A stretch of 64,000 nucleotides of DNA from Calliphora vicina (GCF_958450345.1 NC_088780.1:118372226-118436225); one strand, 5' to 3'; positions 11,087 to 23,495 are shown, counted from the first letter of the stretch. Notes: generated from the letters alone by a model not told the origin. Translations and numbers: made by a program.

Positions 11087-12100
11087 CAATAACATGAACG
11101 AACATCTGCTTAAAAAGTCCTACCTTTCTAACCCTTTGATCAAATTGAGGTGGAACATGTACCATATTTTCGGTTTTTTACGGCAACTTATAATACGTTT
11201 TTCGCTTACAAACAAGATGTATTAACAAGCCGTGTAAACTGTCAAAACAAAAATTCACAAAAACTCACTTTTATAAATGAAATAGTTTTTTTTAACATTT
11301 TTAAATATTTTATGCACATAAAGCGGTGAGAAATACTCACTTTTTAAATATAAAATAATCTATTTAATCTTATAACAAATTTAAAAATGTTTGTAAACAA
11401 GTTTTTGACATTTCACAAGGCAAAACATGAGTTGAGCAAAAAATAGTCAGCTGGCGTTACGCCGTTTTTATCAAATTTTCTTCTGTTTGAATGTTAAAAA
11501 ATATATATCGCACTAGATCAAAAAGATGGTATTAATTCAAAATGTTTAAAATTTATCGTTTTCAAAGAAATCAACTAACAACATTAATATATATCTGCAC
11601 GCAGAGAAAAAACTTGGATTACGACAACTATACTAATTTCTTTGTAGCAATATATTGTTGTCGTAAACATATAATAGTGGTTTTAATTTAATTTCAACAA
11701 TATTTAAGTTAATGTAAACGTTTATATTTTCATTGTAATTCTAAATTTGAATATGGTTCAACGAAACATAATTATTTTTTGAGCAACTAAATAATGATAA
11801 AAAGGTAAACATGTTATATTATGTACAACCATTAAATGTTAAGTTCTATACGCGTAGTCATAATATGTTTAAGATGCAAACAAAATTTCAAATACAATTC
11901 AATTTAAAAATTTGAAGTTTCAAGCTAATAAAAAAAGTATTAAATGAATTGACTGAAAAACTATAGAACTACAAAAAAGAAAAGAGAATTGCAAAATGAG
12001 AACCCTGGCATATTTTTGGTGTAATCTTATTACGAATAATTACGACATGTTTTTGGATGGATAGTCTATAAATTTGTACATAGATGTTATGACCCAAAAA
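11087..12100. other. AT-rich stretch with one small foldback
   Basis: No gene is seen. At 11598 the motif gcagagaaaaaac starts a small inverted structure (ttacgacaac … gttgtcgtaa, 11617-11668). The same gcagagaaaa motif recurs at 60854 and, inverted, at 61709, suggesting a dispersed-element end. Confidence 0.4.
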
Positions 12101-12174
12101 CAAGAATCTGTTGTAATGATACGAAACGACAAAATTTAAGATTTTTTTATTTTATTTTTATTTCATTTGTAAGC

Positions 12175-12211
12175 AGACTGATTTTGGTTGTATACAAATG
12201 GAACCACCCTA
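12175..12211. repeat. Orphan right end of the GGGTGGCC-end family
   Basis: The sequence gtatacaaatggaaccaccc followed by taatatacat resembles the right tip of the large foldback ending at 48864 (ccatacaaacggggccaccc). No matching left end was found. It is a short truncated copy. Confidence 0.4.
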
Positions 12212-12214
12212 ATA

Positions 12215-14385
12215 TACATATTATTTAATTTCCTCTAACGCACACTAGCTCTGCAGAACTCTAAATTAATTATGAATCTTTTACGATGGTGGCAATTAAT
12301 TCATAAAAGTCAACTTCATGAAATAAAGTTTTACATAAAAATAATATTTATAAACCTTTGGCATATTTAATTTAAAAAAATACCGCTTTATAGTTGGTTT
12401 TATCTATCACCTTTGAATTTAAAACCATTGTCAAAAATACATTTTTATAAAACTTGACCTATGATTACTTTGAACAAGAATTCTGAATTCGAATTCCCTT
12501 TCGGCACAAGAATTAATACTTTATTATCCCTGCAACTACAAATATGAATTTCCGCACTTCAATGTTGTTTTCTGTTTATAATGGAGTTTTATAAAAGAAT
12601 CCTTTCTATTTGTACCCCGTTTGTTATAAATACGTCTATTTCTCTTAAAAAATATGTAGTTTTTTGGAGTGTTTGAAAGAGTTGATGAATTGTTTGTTTT
12701 CACAGAGAATGAGTTTTCGTCTGAATGATAAAATATCATTAAGTGTTCGTCGTACAAGCTTATATTTGCTTTTGTTTCTACTGCAAACGTTATATTTTGT
12801 ATTTATTTGTTTTTTTTGTTAATTTAACTTCAAAGTTTATTTTTTAGAGACAAAGATAAATATGTTTGCAAGTATTTATTTTTTAAAATGTTAAATTGCA
12901 TGATGTCTTTTGAAAGATTTTAAAGTAAAATTTTAAAGTTTTTTTAATTTCTTCATTAAGGGATATTATCAGGTTCCATTTATTTTCTTGAAATAATGAA
13001 ATATAAGGAGTTTTTTAAGACAAACAATTTTATTATTTTTAAAAAAAAGTTATTTGACAAGATTTAAATCGGTGGCTAAGCTGAATTATAAACTTTTCCA
13101 AAATCTCAGTTTAATGGTTAAACTTCAACTGTTGACAAATTTGTATAATTAAAAAAAAAAAAGTTTCTCTAATTATAGGATAACTTAAACCAATACTTAT
13201 AAAATAAACTACAGTTTTATATTTCATTTCTTATTAATAAACTCCAATAAATTCATTCCAGTTAATGAATGAATGCATTTATAGAAATAATTTTTCATAC
13301 TTTTCCTTTATAATTTTTTTGGTCCTTGTGTTCTTGTACTCTTGTGTTATATGAATTCATTAATCTTATCTTAACATTGTGTTTCAATTTATATTCAATA
13401 AGCAATGACAATTGAAAAACTTTTCTTATTGGTTTCTCCAACTAACTACTTCATATTCAATACAAAATACAATGGCAATAACAATGCTGGTAATACTCTA
13501 CATGCAACAAAAATATACATATATATTTTATACATGCCACCAACATGTACCCACCAACATACCAAATATTAAATTAAAGAAGAAAAAAACTAATAAAGAT
13601 AATATGCAAATAGAGGCAAATAAAAATACTTAAGAAAATTTATGCCAAATGAAAAAATTCAAGTCAAAGTACTTTGCGTATGAACAACTTCCTAATGGCA
13701 TAACTTTGCGATAAAAAAAACAAGAAAGAAACTGGAAAAAACTGAATTGAAGAAGAAAACAATCGAAACAGTGAAAAAGTTGCACTGGGTAAAAACTTCA
13801 TCGTTGTTAACTGGCAAACAATCGAAAAGAAAACAATGCATGACATTTTTTCAGGCTTTTTTCGCTTTTTTTTTTGTTTGTAAAGGAAATAAAAATTCAA
13901 ATTTTTTGTCTTTCCTCTTTGTATTAAATATATATATATGTATATACATACATATATACGTACTATATAGTACAACAATAGCATGTACAACAATGAACAA
14001 GTTTATATGTATAATAATCGATTATGTGGAGAGAAATAAAGTCAAGTGATAAAGAAAAAGTGGTTTGACATTGTTTAGTGTTCAACAAAATAGTGAGTAT
14101 TTTTTTTCATTTTGTATATTCCCAACAACAGAATTGGATGAGATTTTCTATATAGATAAAATGATCAAAAGATGTATGAATTTAAATTATCTAATAGTTG
14201 TTTATGAGGATTATAACAGAAAAGAGGGAATAGATTAGAAGTGACAGATAAATAAAGACAACAATATCATGTATATACATATATATGTATGTATGTATTA
14301 TTAACAATTTTTTATTGAATTCATTACATATTCAATTTTTTATTGAAATTATTCTCCAAAAGAAAAGAACATTGTTGTGAAAATT
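12215..14385. other. AT-rich stretch without recognisable gene
   Basis: Contains TATATATGTATATACATACA-type microsatellite (about 13926-13960 and 14275-14300) and poly-A/poly-T. The overlapping frames on both strands at 13412-14049 are Lys/Phe/Ile-rich chance frames. Confidence 0.45.
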
Positions 14386-14392
14386 TCTTTAA

Positions 14393-14626
14393 CCTTCGCT
14401 TTACCAATACCCACCCGGGTGGGTATTTTTTCGATTAATTTTGTTTCGATTTAAATGAAATTTGTACTCACTGAACAAATTTTAGAGTTCTATAGAATTT
14501 AATAGAAACATTTTAAACTTTTTATAAGGTTTTTTCAATTTTTTAAAATTTCGTTCGTCGCATATATGTATACCCGGGTGGGTATTGGTAAACCATGAAC
14601 ATAAAAAACCTTTGGTAAAGCGAAGG
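14393..14626. mobile_element. TTAA-flanked MITE (piggyBac-like)
   Basis: The termini ccttcgctttaccaa (14393-14407) and ttggtaaagcgaagg (14612-14626) are perfect inverted repeats, flanked on both sides by TTAA (14389-14392 and 14627-14630). Subterminal palindromes acccgggtgggtat occur near both ends. A TTAA duplication with CC-starting ends is the piggyBac signature. At 234 bp it is a nonautonomous MITE. Confidence 0.85.
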
Positions 14627-14659
14627 TTAAATAGCTTGAAGAGCAATTTGTGTATCTTT

Positions 14660-14890
14660 TTAGAGTTAATTTCAAAAATTTGATTTGCGGGTATCATAGT
14701 TTTTCTGAAGGTTTTTGCGTAAATAAAAATAATGGCGTCCTTTTTTTGGAAAATTTTCACTACTTGTGTAGCGCTTGTGACGCACTACCCAAAGACTCGC
14801 ATTTTGAGCACATTTTTCTGTAGAGCAAAAACGGTTGAATATATTGCAAATATGATTTCACCAGTCGATTATGCATCCAAAATAGACATG
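14660..14890. repeat. Half copy of the GGGTATCAT foldback family
   Basis: Shares long blocks with the complete palindrome at 28394-28827: tttgatttgcgggtatcata, aataatggcgtcc, gaaaattttcac, gcattttgagcacatttttc and gtagagcaaaaacggttgaa. Only one arm is present, with some of the spacer (caccagtcgatt). Confidence 0.8.
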
Positions 14891-17145
14891 CTTGAATAAT
14901 GTAAGTGAGGTGAAATTGACCACTAATATTTTCTGAAACAATAATATAAATTGATCAAATCGGATTAAAGTTTTTATACAAAATACAAAAAAATTGTGTT
15001 CTTTGCATATGAGAGCAAAACCAATTTTTTTTACAAAAATCAACTTCAACATACAGATCTTTCAGAAATATTAATATTATTTACAGTTAAATTAAAAGAG
15101 TCGAAAAGCCTTTGAATATTTTTTGAAAGGCTGTAAAGTCTTGATAAGTCAACAAATTTTCTATATATCGTAAAAAGCTGATTGTAGCTACATTATGGAT
15201 TCAATTCGTATCACAATTGCTTATATTAGGTCATTTTGATTTTAAGATTCCAATCGCTTGAATTACGATTAAACGATTTTTGCACCAATTTTTACGATTT
15301 ATTTAACGAAATACTAATGTACTTATTTTTAATAGTTTTGTTTAACTAATTTATGATTTGACGACTTTTGCATTAAGTTTTAGGATTTCTTTATCGAAAT
15401 ACTAATGTACTCATTTTTAATAGTATTATTTAAAATAAGTATTTTACTTTAAGGAATATATTAAGGACATTCTTATAAAATTAAAACCTATATATCTTTA
15501 GAAAATTTTTCAAGATAGCAGAATGTCTCTAAGACCTATATCAAGAGATATAGATATATGCATTTTTTTACTCTATAAAGCAATTTAACATGAAAAAGAA
15601 ACATTAAATAGAAACCTTCTTTTCTCAAAATTCAAATGTAGCACTATTTTTCAATGATAATTATTTTTCTTATTAACAAAGAGTCATAACATTTTTCATT
15701 AGAACTAGTAAAGATTCTTACCACAGAAGACTTTTCAATCTATATTTGTTACAATTTACTTGTTACCAAAACCTTTTCCAATAACTCATTATTTTGCTTA
15801 GTGTATTTAAAATGTATCCCATAACATATTTAGCAATAACTATTATCCTACAAAAGTGTGTTTAATGATAAACTTCAAATAACTGAATTTGTTATTAGAC
15901 GTGACTTTCAATTAAAAACAATTTCTAGGCATAATAAAATAATGTAAAAAAACGTAATAAACAAAAAAGGAATCGTTCGCAGCCGAAATAACAAGCATTA
16001 TGTTACAACAAACGTCCACAGTAGATTATAACTGGTCTTCGGTTGTATTTACTTTTTCATCTTAACTCTGTCTTGTAAAAAAACATGAACATGTAACACT
16101 CTCCTCCGCCCATCCATCCAACAAGAATCTTTCAAATGTGGTATAGGAGAAAAAACCATTAACAAAAAAAGTATTTATGTTCCAAAACCAAATAAAGACT
16201 TTACAATGATACAGCAGCCACAAAAACAGGAATATAAATACAATATGAATAATGATGCTTGCTGACGCTGATGACCATATAAAGTTCTATTTAGTTTAAT
16301 ATTTGTTTGTTTTTGTTTCTCTTGTTTTATGTGGAAAACCTTAAGAAATGTTTTAAACTCAAAACTCGACTTGTTTCTGCAAAGTTATATGAAACCTAAG
16401 AAACTGTAGGAAAAAACGAGTAGAATTTCAAACAGCAAAATACGACAATGACGACCATAAAACATCAACAACAACAATACTGCGAAACGTTTATCTGCAA
16501 AAAAGCAAACACTTTTTCACAAATGCATTTGTTAAATCTAGTAACTAAGAAATACAAAAACCACAATCACTTTACTACTTACAAACTGATAGAACAATTA
16601 AGTGGCATACATTTTCAAAGTTTAACCGAATCTTTTAGATTCGAAGACAACCGAATGTTGTTGGCACTCGTAGTCACCAAGAACGCTTATTTACCTGTTA
16701 ACAACACAAATGTCAACGATTGTCATAATAATTATCAAATAAGAAACAAAAATCATTGATTAGACTAGAATACAAAAATGATGAGAATAATGAGAGAAAA
16801 TTTAATACTTCCTTTGATGAACTTTTGTCTTTTAAGTCCGTACTGAATTTTTCATAAATCTCTTAAAGTTCACCAGTTAAGATATTTGCGTCTAGGACTG
16901 AAACAAACTTAACAACAATATTGACCTTTCAGATCTAAACTAAAAGTATATATTTCTTATTTAACAAAACCCTCACCGAATTGCAATTGAAGGCCAACCT
17001 ATAAAATGCATTCGGTTGTTCCAATGTAGTAGCGTCGTCGATTGTGGTGGCAACTGCTATAGTTATTGTATTGAGTGCATCATTCGCATGTTTATTTTAC
17101 AATGATTTTTATAAATGTTTAACTATACAATGACTCAGTGAGTGG
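14891..17145. other. AT-rich stretch, possibly functional noncoding
   Basis: No recognisable gene or transposon end. From about 15960 to 17100 the sequence is less repetitive and richer in CAA/ACA triplets than its flanks. It includes a 103-codon frame (16448-16759) that is Asn/Gln/His/Thr-rich and has no recognisable domain; I do not call it a gene. Confidence 0.35.
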
Positions 17146-17153
17146 GTACGTTG

Positions 17154-18218
17154 CACAGTGGATTATATAAGGTGTATGCATCTCATAACTGATTTTTAAC
17201 CATAAAACAACTTCTATCGTAAAGTTAAGATGTCAAGCAATAATTACTTGCAGAAATTATAGTTATTATGTCAACAGAAGTATTCGAAAATGGCGACAGA
17301 ACACACTACTTTCGACTTTAAAGATTTGGGGAGTTAAAATTACACAATATTCAAGGTCGTATTTTTAATACTTATAATTATTTGTTTTAGGATTGTTATA
17401 CCTTTTTGGAAAGGGTATCTTGTCCAGATTCTATCTTTGTAATGAGTTTTGTATTTATTGTTAGCAGATTTTAAATTTATTCATTTAAAATATATAATGT
17501 TTTTTGGCTTACCTACGCAACTTTGACTAGGATTTTAACTATTGGCGCCGTTTGCCGCCGATCTAGTTTTAACATAGAATTAAATTCTAACTTATTATCT
17601 AAAATATATATATCAAAATTAGCTGCATTTTGGTGCCTATAAACAGAAATTAAAAAAGAAAAAAAAACAATAACAAAATTATGAAGTTTTTTTGATTTTA
17701 GTTGCTTTTCATAACTTATTTTGCTATGATAGCTTATAAACGTTTTTAATTATATATAAAGTAAATTTAGTTCTTAACAAAATATTATTTAAAAATTATC
17801 TTTAAAATACTGTGCAAAAAAATAGGTTATCATAGAAAAAATTAAAATAACTATTGTTGAATTTGACAAATTACGAAAAAAATAAAAAAAATGCGAAACA
17901 TTTTATAAAAACTTACATAATTTCATAATTATGTAATACGATGCCTCTCCCTAATTGTTTAAATTTTGAAATCTGTTTAAAAATATGTGAGTTAGAGGTA
18001 CTAGAGTACTATTACTTTTAAACAAAATCTCAAAAAAAATCAAAAAATTTACTTTTAACCGTTCATAACTTTTTTTTTAATAATTCGATTTTTATGATTA
18101 AAAATACATATTAAAGCTTAAAGTCCCTCCTATTCTACAAACAACAAATTTTACAAATCCTCATCCATTCAAAAGTTACATATTTTTGATCCGAAAATGA
18201 CCAAAATTTTCCACTGTG
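17154..18218. mobile_element. Transib-like element with RSS-like CACAGTG ends
   Basis: A 1065-bp interval. It starts cacagtgga (17154-17162) and ends tccactgtg (18210-18218), bounded by the exact 5-bp direct repeat cgttg (17149-17153 and 18219-18223). CACAGTG-type tips and a GC-leaning 5-bp duplication are the signature of Transib, the family related to the RAG recombinase; the tip equals the consensus recombination-signal heptamer. Similarity of the two ends beyond the first nine bases is low. No transposase was found, so it is nonautonomous or decayed. Confidence 0.6.
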
Positions 18219-18734
18219 CGTTGGTTGGTGATACTTTTGTATACACTTCTACTTATGTTGTTGCTTTCGGGTTTGTTGTTTATGATGTTGGATTTTTATT
18301 ACAATTTTATTTAGCTCGTTAAGGGAGGATGTTGACTTCGTTAATTCTAGTCTTTTTTATCAATGTCTTTAGAAGAAGAACATGTTGTTGTTTCCTCTTT
18401 TAGCAACATTTATGTTTTTTTGCTTTTGCTATCATTTCTAACCACTTTTAACTTAATACCATTTATATAGAATACCACACATGTGTGTTGGATAAATTTG
18501 AATTAATTTACAGATGAGTTAATGAATATAGCAAATTTAGAAAAATTTCTTGTGGATTTGAATTATTTTCCATAGTTTAAAATCAAATTTTGTTGTACCA
18601 TTGTACCAAATTCGACCACTTTTTAACACTGTTATGGAAAGAATTTTGAAACTATTTATTATATTGTGCATATCTGGAGAAATTAACCTTTTATTGTTTC
18701 ATCAATATTGGTGGACAATAACATACTTAAAAGT

Positions 18735-19015
18735 GGCCAATTTATATATAAGTAGATTTAGCTACGGTAACGAACGTCAGCAAAGACGAACACCAACAAG
18801 GACATATTTACCCTTGCCATTGTCGCTTCCTGTTCTTCAATTAACTCGTTATTACGCCAAAGATGTATCTCTCCAGTTTGCAGAATTAAATTCATCCATT
18901 GAAATCTTCTCCTTACATATCGATAACTTCTAAATTTAATTCTGTTTTTATTTGCATGACCGATTAAATGGATTACGTTTGTTGATTCTGGCGATATTTT
19001 GATCGTCCTGTGCAC
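18735..19015 (-). other. Coding-like island, unassigned
   Basis: A patch of clearly higher G+C than its flanks with long open frames on both strands. The minus frame (85 codons to 18758) reads RRRFQWMN … GEIHLWRNNELIEEQE. This vaguely resembles the N-terminal RRRFW…G…L…EL region of PIF/Harbinger-type transposases, but no catalytic motif follows. The plus frame (18601-18933) overlaps it. It is probably a decayed transposon coding segment; I cannot assign it firmly. Confidence 0.3.
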
Positions 19016-19775
19016 AGTTTTTTATTTATATTCAATAGCGTTTAATATATAGTTGAATATCTGGAAGAGATTTTCCTATTCTCTTAACTTTAAAATAAAT
19101 TTTCGTTAAGTAATAGTGCATGTATTTCTCGACCACCTAAAACTGGAATTATCGAAAAAATAACTTTATTTAACATTAAATGTACAATAAATTCATCAAA
19201 TTTAACTAAATTGTTATTTATTCTTAAAAAATAATTGAATTCTTTAAAAAATTAATTATTGCCGACTTTTATATATTTTACTTTTATACATCGCTTCGTC
19301 TAATTAAAATGTAACTATAGAAATTTATTATATTAAATTATTTTACTTATATGTATGTATAATAGATGGCTGATATGCTTCTGAGTAAATCAAGGATAGA
19401 GGGCTTAATGATATTGAGGTAACAAAAACTATTAGTATTTTTCGTTCTTTAAATGTTTTTTTTGTAATATCTATAATAATGCAGGAAATTATGAAATTAA
19501 ACATATATGATCCTAACCGAGCTAGAATCTAAAAAAGGGAATCTCTGGTACTTTTTTGCTAACTAATAATACTTTTTGATTATTTTTTAACGATGGAAAC
19601 ATGAAATTATGCAGTTATGGTTTAGATAATGCGAATTCAAAAGAAATAATCAATGATACTATTTTTTATTGTAATTGTACCTTTTATATTTTATAATAGA
19701 CTTACGGTCTAATTCATAATAAAAACTTATTGTAGATTTAAAGCACAAATTTGTTAACAAACACTTTCAGCCATA

Positions 19776-19953
19776 GGGTAACATAGAGACGAGACGTAAT
19801 TGTCAAAAACCTAAGTCTGTTGTCAAAAACCTATCTCTCGCAACAACAAAATACATGCTAGTCAATGTATTTTGTTATTGTATCAAACGAATTTTTTGTT
19901 GTAATTTTGTTTGACAAATCGTAGTGTCTCGTCTCTATGTATAATTCTCTCTG
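19776..19953. mobile_element. CATAGAG-family MITE with 12-bp flanking repeat
   Basis: The inverted termini catagagacgagac (19782-19795) and gtctcgtctctatg (19926-19939) are perfect. The insertion is flanked by the direct repeat ctttcagccata (19764-19775 and 19954-19965), longer than usual for DNA transposons. A related foldback lies at 31933-32122. It has no coding capacity. Confidence 0.7.
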
Positions 19954-20171
19954 CTTTCAGCCATATGCATAAACATTTACAAAAGGTTTATAAACCAATT
20001 ATAGGAAAATTTTCATAAAGTTGTATTCATAAACGATTAATAGCTTAAAATACCTTTGATAAACAATTGTTAAATGTAAAAATTTTATAGTAGGTTCGAC
20101 CCTACTTTAAGGAATTCTTTTTGCTTTTTATCTTAAAAAAGAGGATTATTGCAATTGCTAAACACAATTTC

Positions 20172-21535
20172 CACTCCGTTGGCGATTAAGTTCCATTTTA
20201 ATAGTATATGATTTTGTTTGATATTCCTCCGGCAGTGAACTATATGAGGTTCACAAGTTAGTTTGATTGGCATTTTTGTCATTTACTTTTAACCTACAAC
20301 GCCATATAGTAATAAAATGTGTAAAAATTGTGGAAGAAGGTCCACAGAATCTAATATACCCACTCCGGAATTAAAACTATGTGTTTCCACATAGAAATTC
20401 ATTAAATTTTTTTTGAAAATTTAACAAAATGTCAATAAAAATAAATTAATAAAACAAATTATAAAACAGTGATGTTTATTTTATCACAGAATATCCGTCA
20501 TTCGAATACTTTAAATAATAATTGAAATAAACTATATAAAAAAGTTTGTACAGTAATACATTTTAGCTTAATATAAATTTACTAGAATCAGATATACATT
20601 TTTTTATCTAAAAATTAGTTGTTATCTTCAAAAATGTATTATTACTAAAAACAATTAATGAAAAAAAGAAAATTAACGAATATTTTATCCTAATTGAAAG
20701 CAACACTAACAACAAAAAAGGGGAAATAAATGAGAAGCATTGCCAGCTTAGACAAAAATCAGTACATTAGTTATTGTACCTTTATCAAACTTTTATGAAT
20801 ACAATACTTTTATAAATGGTTTTTAAAGCTAAAGTCTTCGTTAACAAAATTGTGTTTTAAATCTACAATAAGGTTTTTTTTATGCATATAGCCCTTAACA
20901 AAAGTATTCTATTCATAAACGTTTTGACAAATTTTCACACAAAAATTTGTATTGAAAAACTGGAAAATTTATAAACAATTTGTGATAATTCGTAATAGTT
21001 ATTTGTTATTGAACAGACAAAAAGGCACAATAACTAATGTACTGTTTTTGTCTAAGCTGGCAATGCTTCTCAGTTATTTCCCCTTCTTCGTTGTTAGTGT
21101 TGCTTGACATTAGGATAAAATATTTGTTAATTCTATTTTTTTCATTTCTTGTTTTTAGTAATACTACATTTTTGAAGATAAAGACTTATTTTTGGAGAAA
21201 AAAATCTGTATATGATTCTAGTAAATTTATATTAAGCTAAAATGTATTAATATACAAACGTTTTTATATATTTTATTTCAATTATTATTAAAAGTATTCG
21301 AATGACGAATATTCGTTAAATTTTAACAAATTTTAATTCCGGAGTGGATATATTAGATTCTGTGGACCTTCTTCCACAATGTTTACACATTTTATTACTA
21401 CATGGCGTTACAGGTTCAAAGAAAATTGCAAAAATGGCAATCAAACTCACTTGCGAACCTCATGTAGCTCACTGCCGGAGGAATATGCAACAAAATCATA
21501 TATTCTTATAGTGGAATATATTCCCCGGCGGAGTT
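20172..21535. mobile_element. Large foldback element, arms about 500-600 bp
   Basis: The left arm (20172-20776) and right arm (21029-21535) are inverted copies. Paired blocks include tatatgattttgtt, ctccggcagtga, tggaagaaggtccacagaat, gcattgccagcttagac and agtacattagttattg. The left arm has an extra segment of about 100 bp near 20380-20490. The loop of about 250 bp holds nothing coding. Its flanks (19700-20100 and 20790-20960) share blocks such as attgtagatttaaa and attcataaac with each other, so it is probably nested in an older repeat. The 67-codon frame at 21037 lies within an arm and is not a gene. Confidence 0.85.
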
Positions 21536-21539
21536 AAAA

Positions 21540-22465
21540 TTATGTTTTGTAAATGCAATGTATAGTCTATTTATTTATTTTATTTTATTAATATTATATA
21601 ATACAATAAATGACACTATATAATAAAGTTGGATGAGAGTAGCTGTGACCTTCGACTCCACTGATTATAATATAAATATATTTTTAATATATATATATAC
21701 AGAAGTAATTATATTGTGAAATATATATTCATATAAAGTTGTTTTAGATAACATATTAAATAAGTTTCAATAAATTAAATTTTTTGATGAAGTTAGCGAT
21801 TTTGGTGATGTTAATAGTATAGTCTATTATTGCAAATTTATAAACAATTATCTTTAAATTCTATTTCTTCAAGATAAAATGTAAAAAGAATACCTTAAAG
21901 TAGGTTTAAAGTAGTGTTGTATTAGACTTAATTATTTTTTTTTTAAATTAAATAAATAAACAGTCATTTGAATTTAAATTGTCAAGAAATACTCGTATGA
22001 TCAATATTTTTAAATGAGTTTGTTTCATTCTTTATTAAAAGGTTTGCTTGCCTAGCCTGCGAAAGGCAACCTGCTGAAGCAATTATAGTAATGCAATTTA
22101 AAAAATTTAAAGAAATCGTGTATATAAAGAAATTGGTTAAATAATCGGAATCTAAAATCCTGTTATTCATTGTTGTTTCCATACAAATAAAAAGTTTGTT
22201 TTTCATTTCTAAATTTTGAAAATAGTTTAAAAGTAAAAACCGAAGAATAATTGTCGGTTTTAGGCCCCGAAAAATCGCGGTTCATATTCATATGATCGTA
22301 CTAAGTGTTACCAGAACAAAAATTTACAAATATAAATTCTTACCAAGTTTAAACATTTTTTGAATTTATTACTTTTAAAAAGTAGCAATTTTTGCACTTT
22401 AAATGCCCATTTAACAACACTTAACATCCTGGTGTATGCACTATAAACATATTTGGTAATTTCCC
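21540..22465. other. AT-rich stretch without recognisable gene
   Basis: TA-rich microsatellite at 21670-21730. No gene is seen; the minus frame at 21982 is not supported. Confidence 0.45.
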
Positions 22466-22559
22466 AATGTGTCCTATTATCTCATATTGTCTAAATGTCC
22501 TAATATTTCACAATGATTGGAAAATGTTATTGACTTTCTAGTAAAAAATTGTCTAAAAT

Positions 22560-23150
22560 AATACTCCCAATGAAATAATTCCCTTCAAAAATTAAATAAT
22601 TCCCAAACTTGAAATATGAAATAACTACCAAAGGGTAAAATGAAATTAATCCCAATAATCGGCGGTTTCATAATTTTAAAAATATTAGTCCCAAAAAAGC
22701 GAAATAACTCCCAATAGAAATGAAATAATTCCCAATGTAAAGCTATTTATTTATGCAATCTAAAAAAACGAACTACAAAAGTGAAATTATTCTTCGCCTA
22801 CCAAACATTTTTTGCATTGCGGGCCTATAGCGTAGCGCAATGTTTTACTCCTCTGGGATGTGTCAAAAACTGGCTTCACTCAGAAGAGAAAACCTTTGCT
22901 CCCAATACAGTGAAATAACTCCTAATTCCCAAAATAAAATGAAATAAAACCCAACAAAAAATTCATTGGGAGTTGTTTCATTGGGAGTTATTGCATTATG
23001 AAATAACTCCCAACAAAAAATTATGAAATAACTCCCAATGCGTTAGGAGTTGTTTCATAATGAAATAAGTCCCAAGTTGTATGGAAAATTTGTTGGGTGT
23101 TATTTCATTTTTTCGTGGGGAGTTATTTCATTTGGGAGGTATTTCACGGT
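22560..23150. repeat. Array of short GAAATAACTCCCAA repeats, both orientations
   Basis: Roughly eleven direct variants of atgaaataactcccaa and about five inverted variants (ttgggagttatttcat) lie at irregular spacing over 590 bp. The array is interrupted at about 22790-22900 by a unique, more GC-rich block (gcgggcctatagcgtagcgc). Outside it, gtcctattat/cacaatg blocks at 22470-22520 and 23190-23250 form a looser inverted pair. This is neither a simple tandem satellite nor a normal foldback. Confidence 0.8.
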
Positions 23151-23387
23151 ACCGCACCAAACGCCTAAGAGTCGGTTAAGCCGAGCCGTCTCCTATTATG
23201 TCATATTGTAACAATAGACATAATAGGAGACATTGTGAATTGTCCAATTGTATATTTAAAGTTATATCTTCTCTTTTAGACAACAATTTTGTCCCTATCA
23301 GGATTGTGTTGGTTACTGCTGTCACAGTGCATTGACTGTTTAAGAGCAGTATTCAACATTTAAAACTTGTTTCTAAATATAGTAATA

Positions 23388-23495
23388 ATGTTTTTAAAAT
23401 ACGTGCTTTTAGTGTTGTTCTTCTTTAGTGTCAATCTAGTCTGCAATGACAACATTTTCACTATGACTATAAATTATGCATCCTTAAGATGCTAG
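23388..23495 (+). CDS. Candidate small secreted peptide (35 aa)
   Basis: ATG at 23388, stop at 23493-23495. The first 19 residues, MFLKYVLLVLFFFSVNLVC, look like a signal peptide: a Lys near the start, a long hydrophobic core and a small/polar exit. The tail is NDNIFTMTINYASLRC. An ATTAAATAAAAT polyadenylation-like motif follows about 90 bp downstream. There is no good TATA box. It could be a real tiny gene, a first exon, or a chance frame in AT-rich DNA, where Leu/Phe codons are common. No donor site was found at its end. Confidence 0.3.
   Translation: MFLKYVLLVLFFFSVNLVCNDNIFTMTINYASLRC

Noticed and set aside
16448..16759. 103-codon plus-strand frame rich in Asn/Gln/His
   Set aside because: No domain, no splice or promoter context, and composition explained by ACA/CAA-rich noncoding sequence.
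22560..23150. CRISPR-like array of short repeats
   Set aside because: Spacing is irregular, orientation is mixed and the genome is eukaryotic; no spacer structure.
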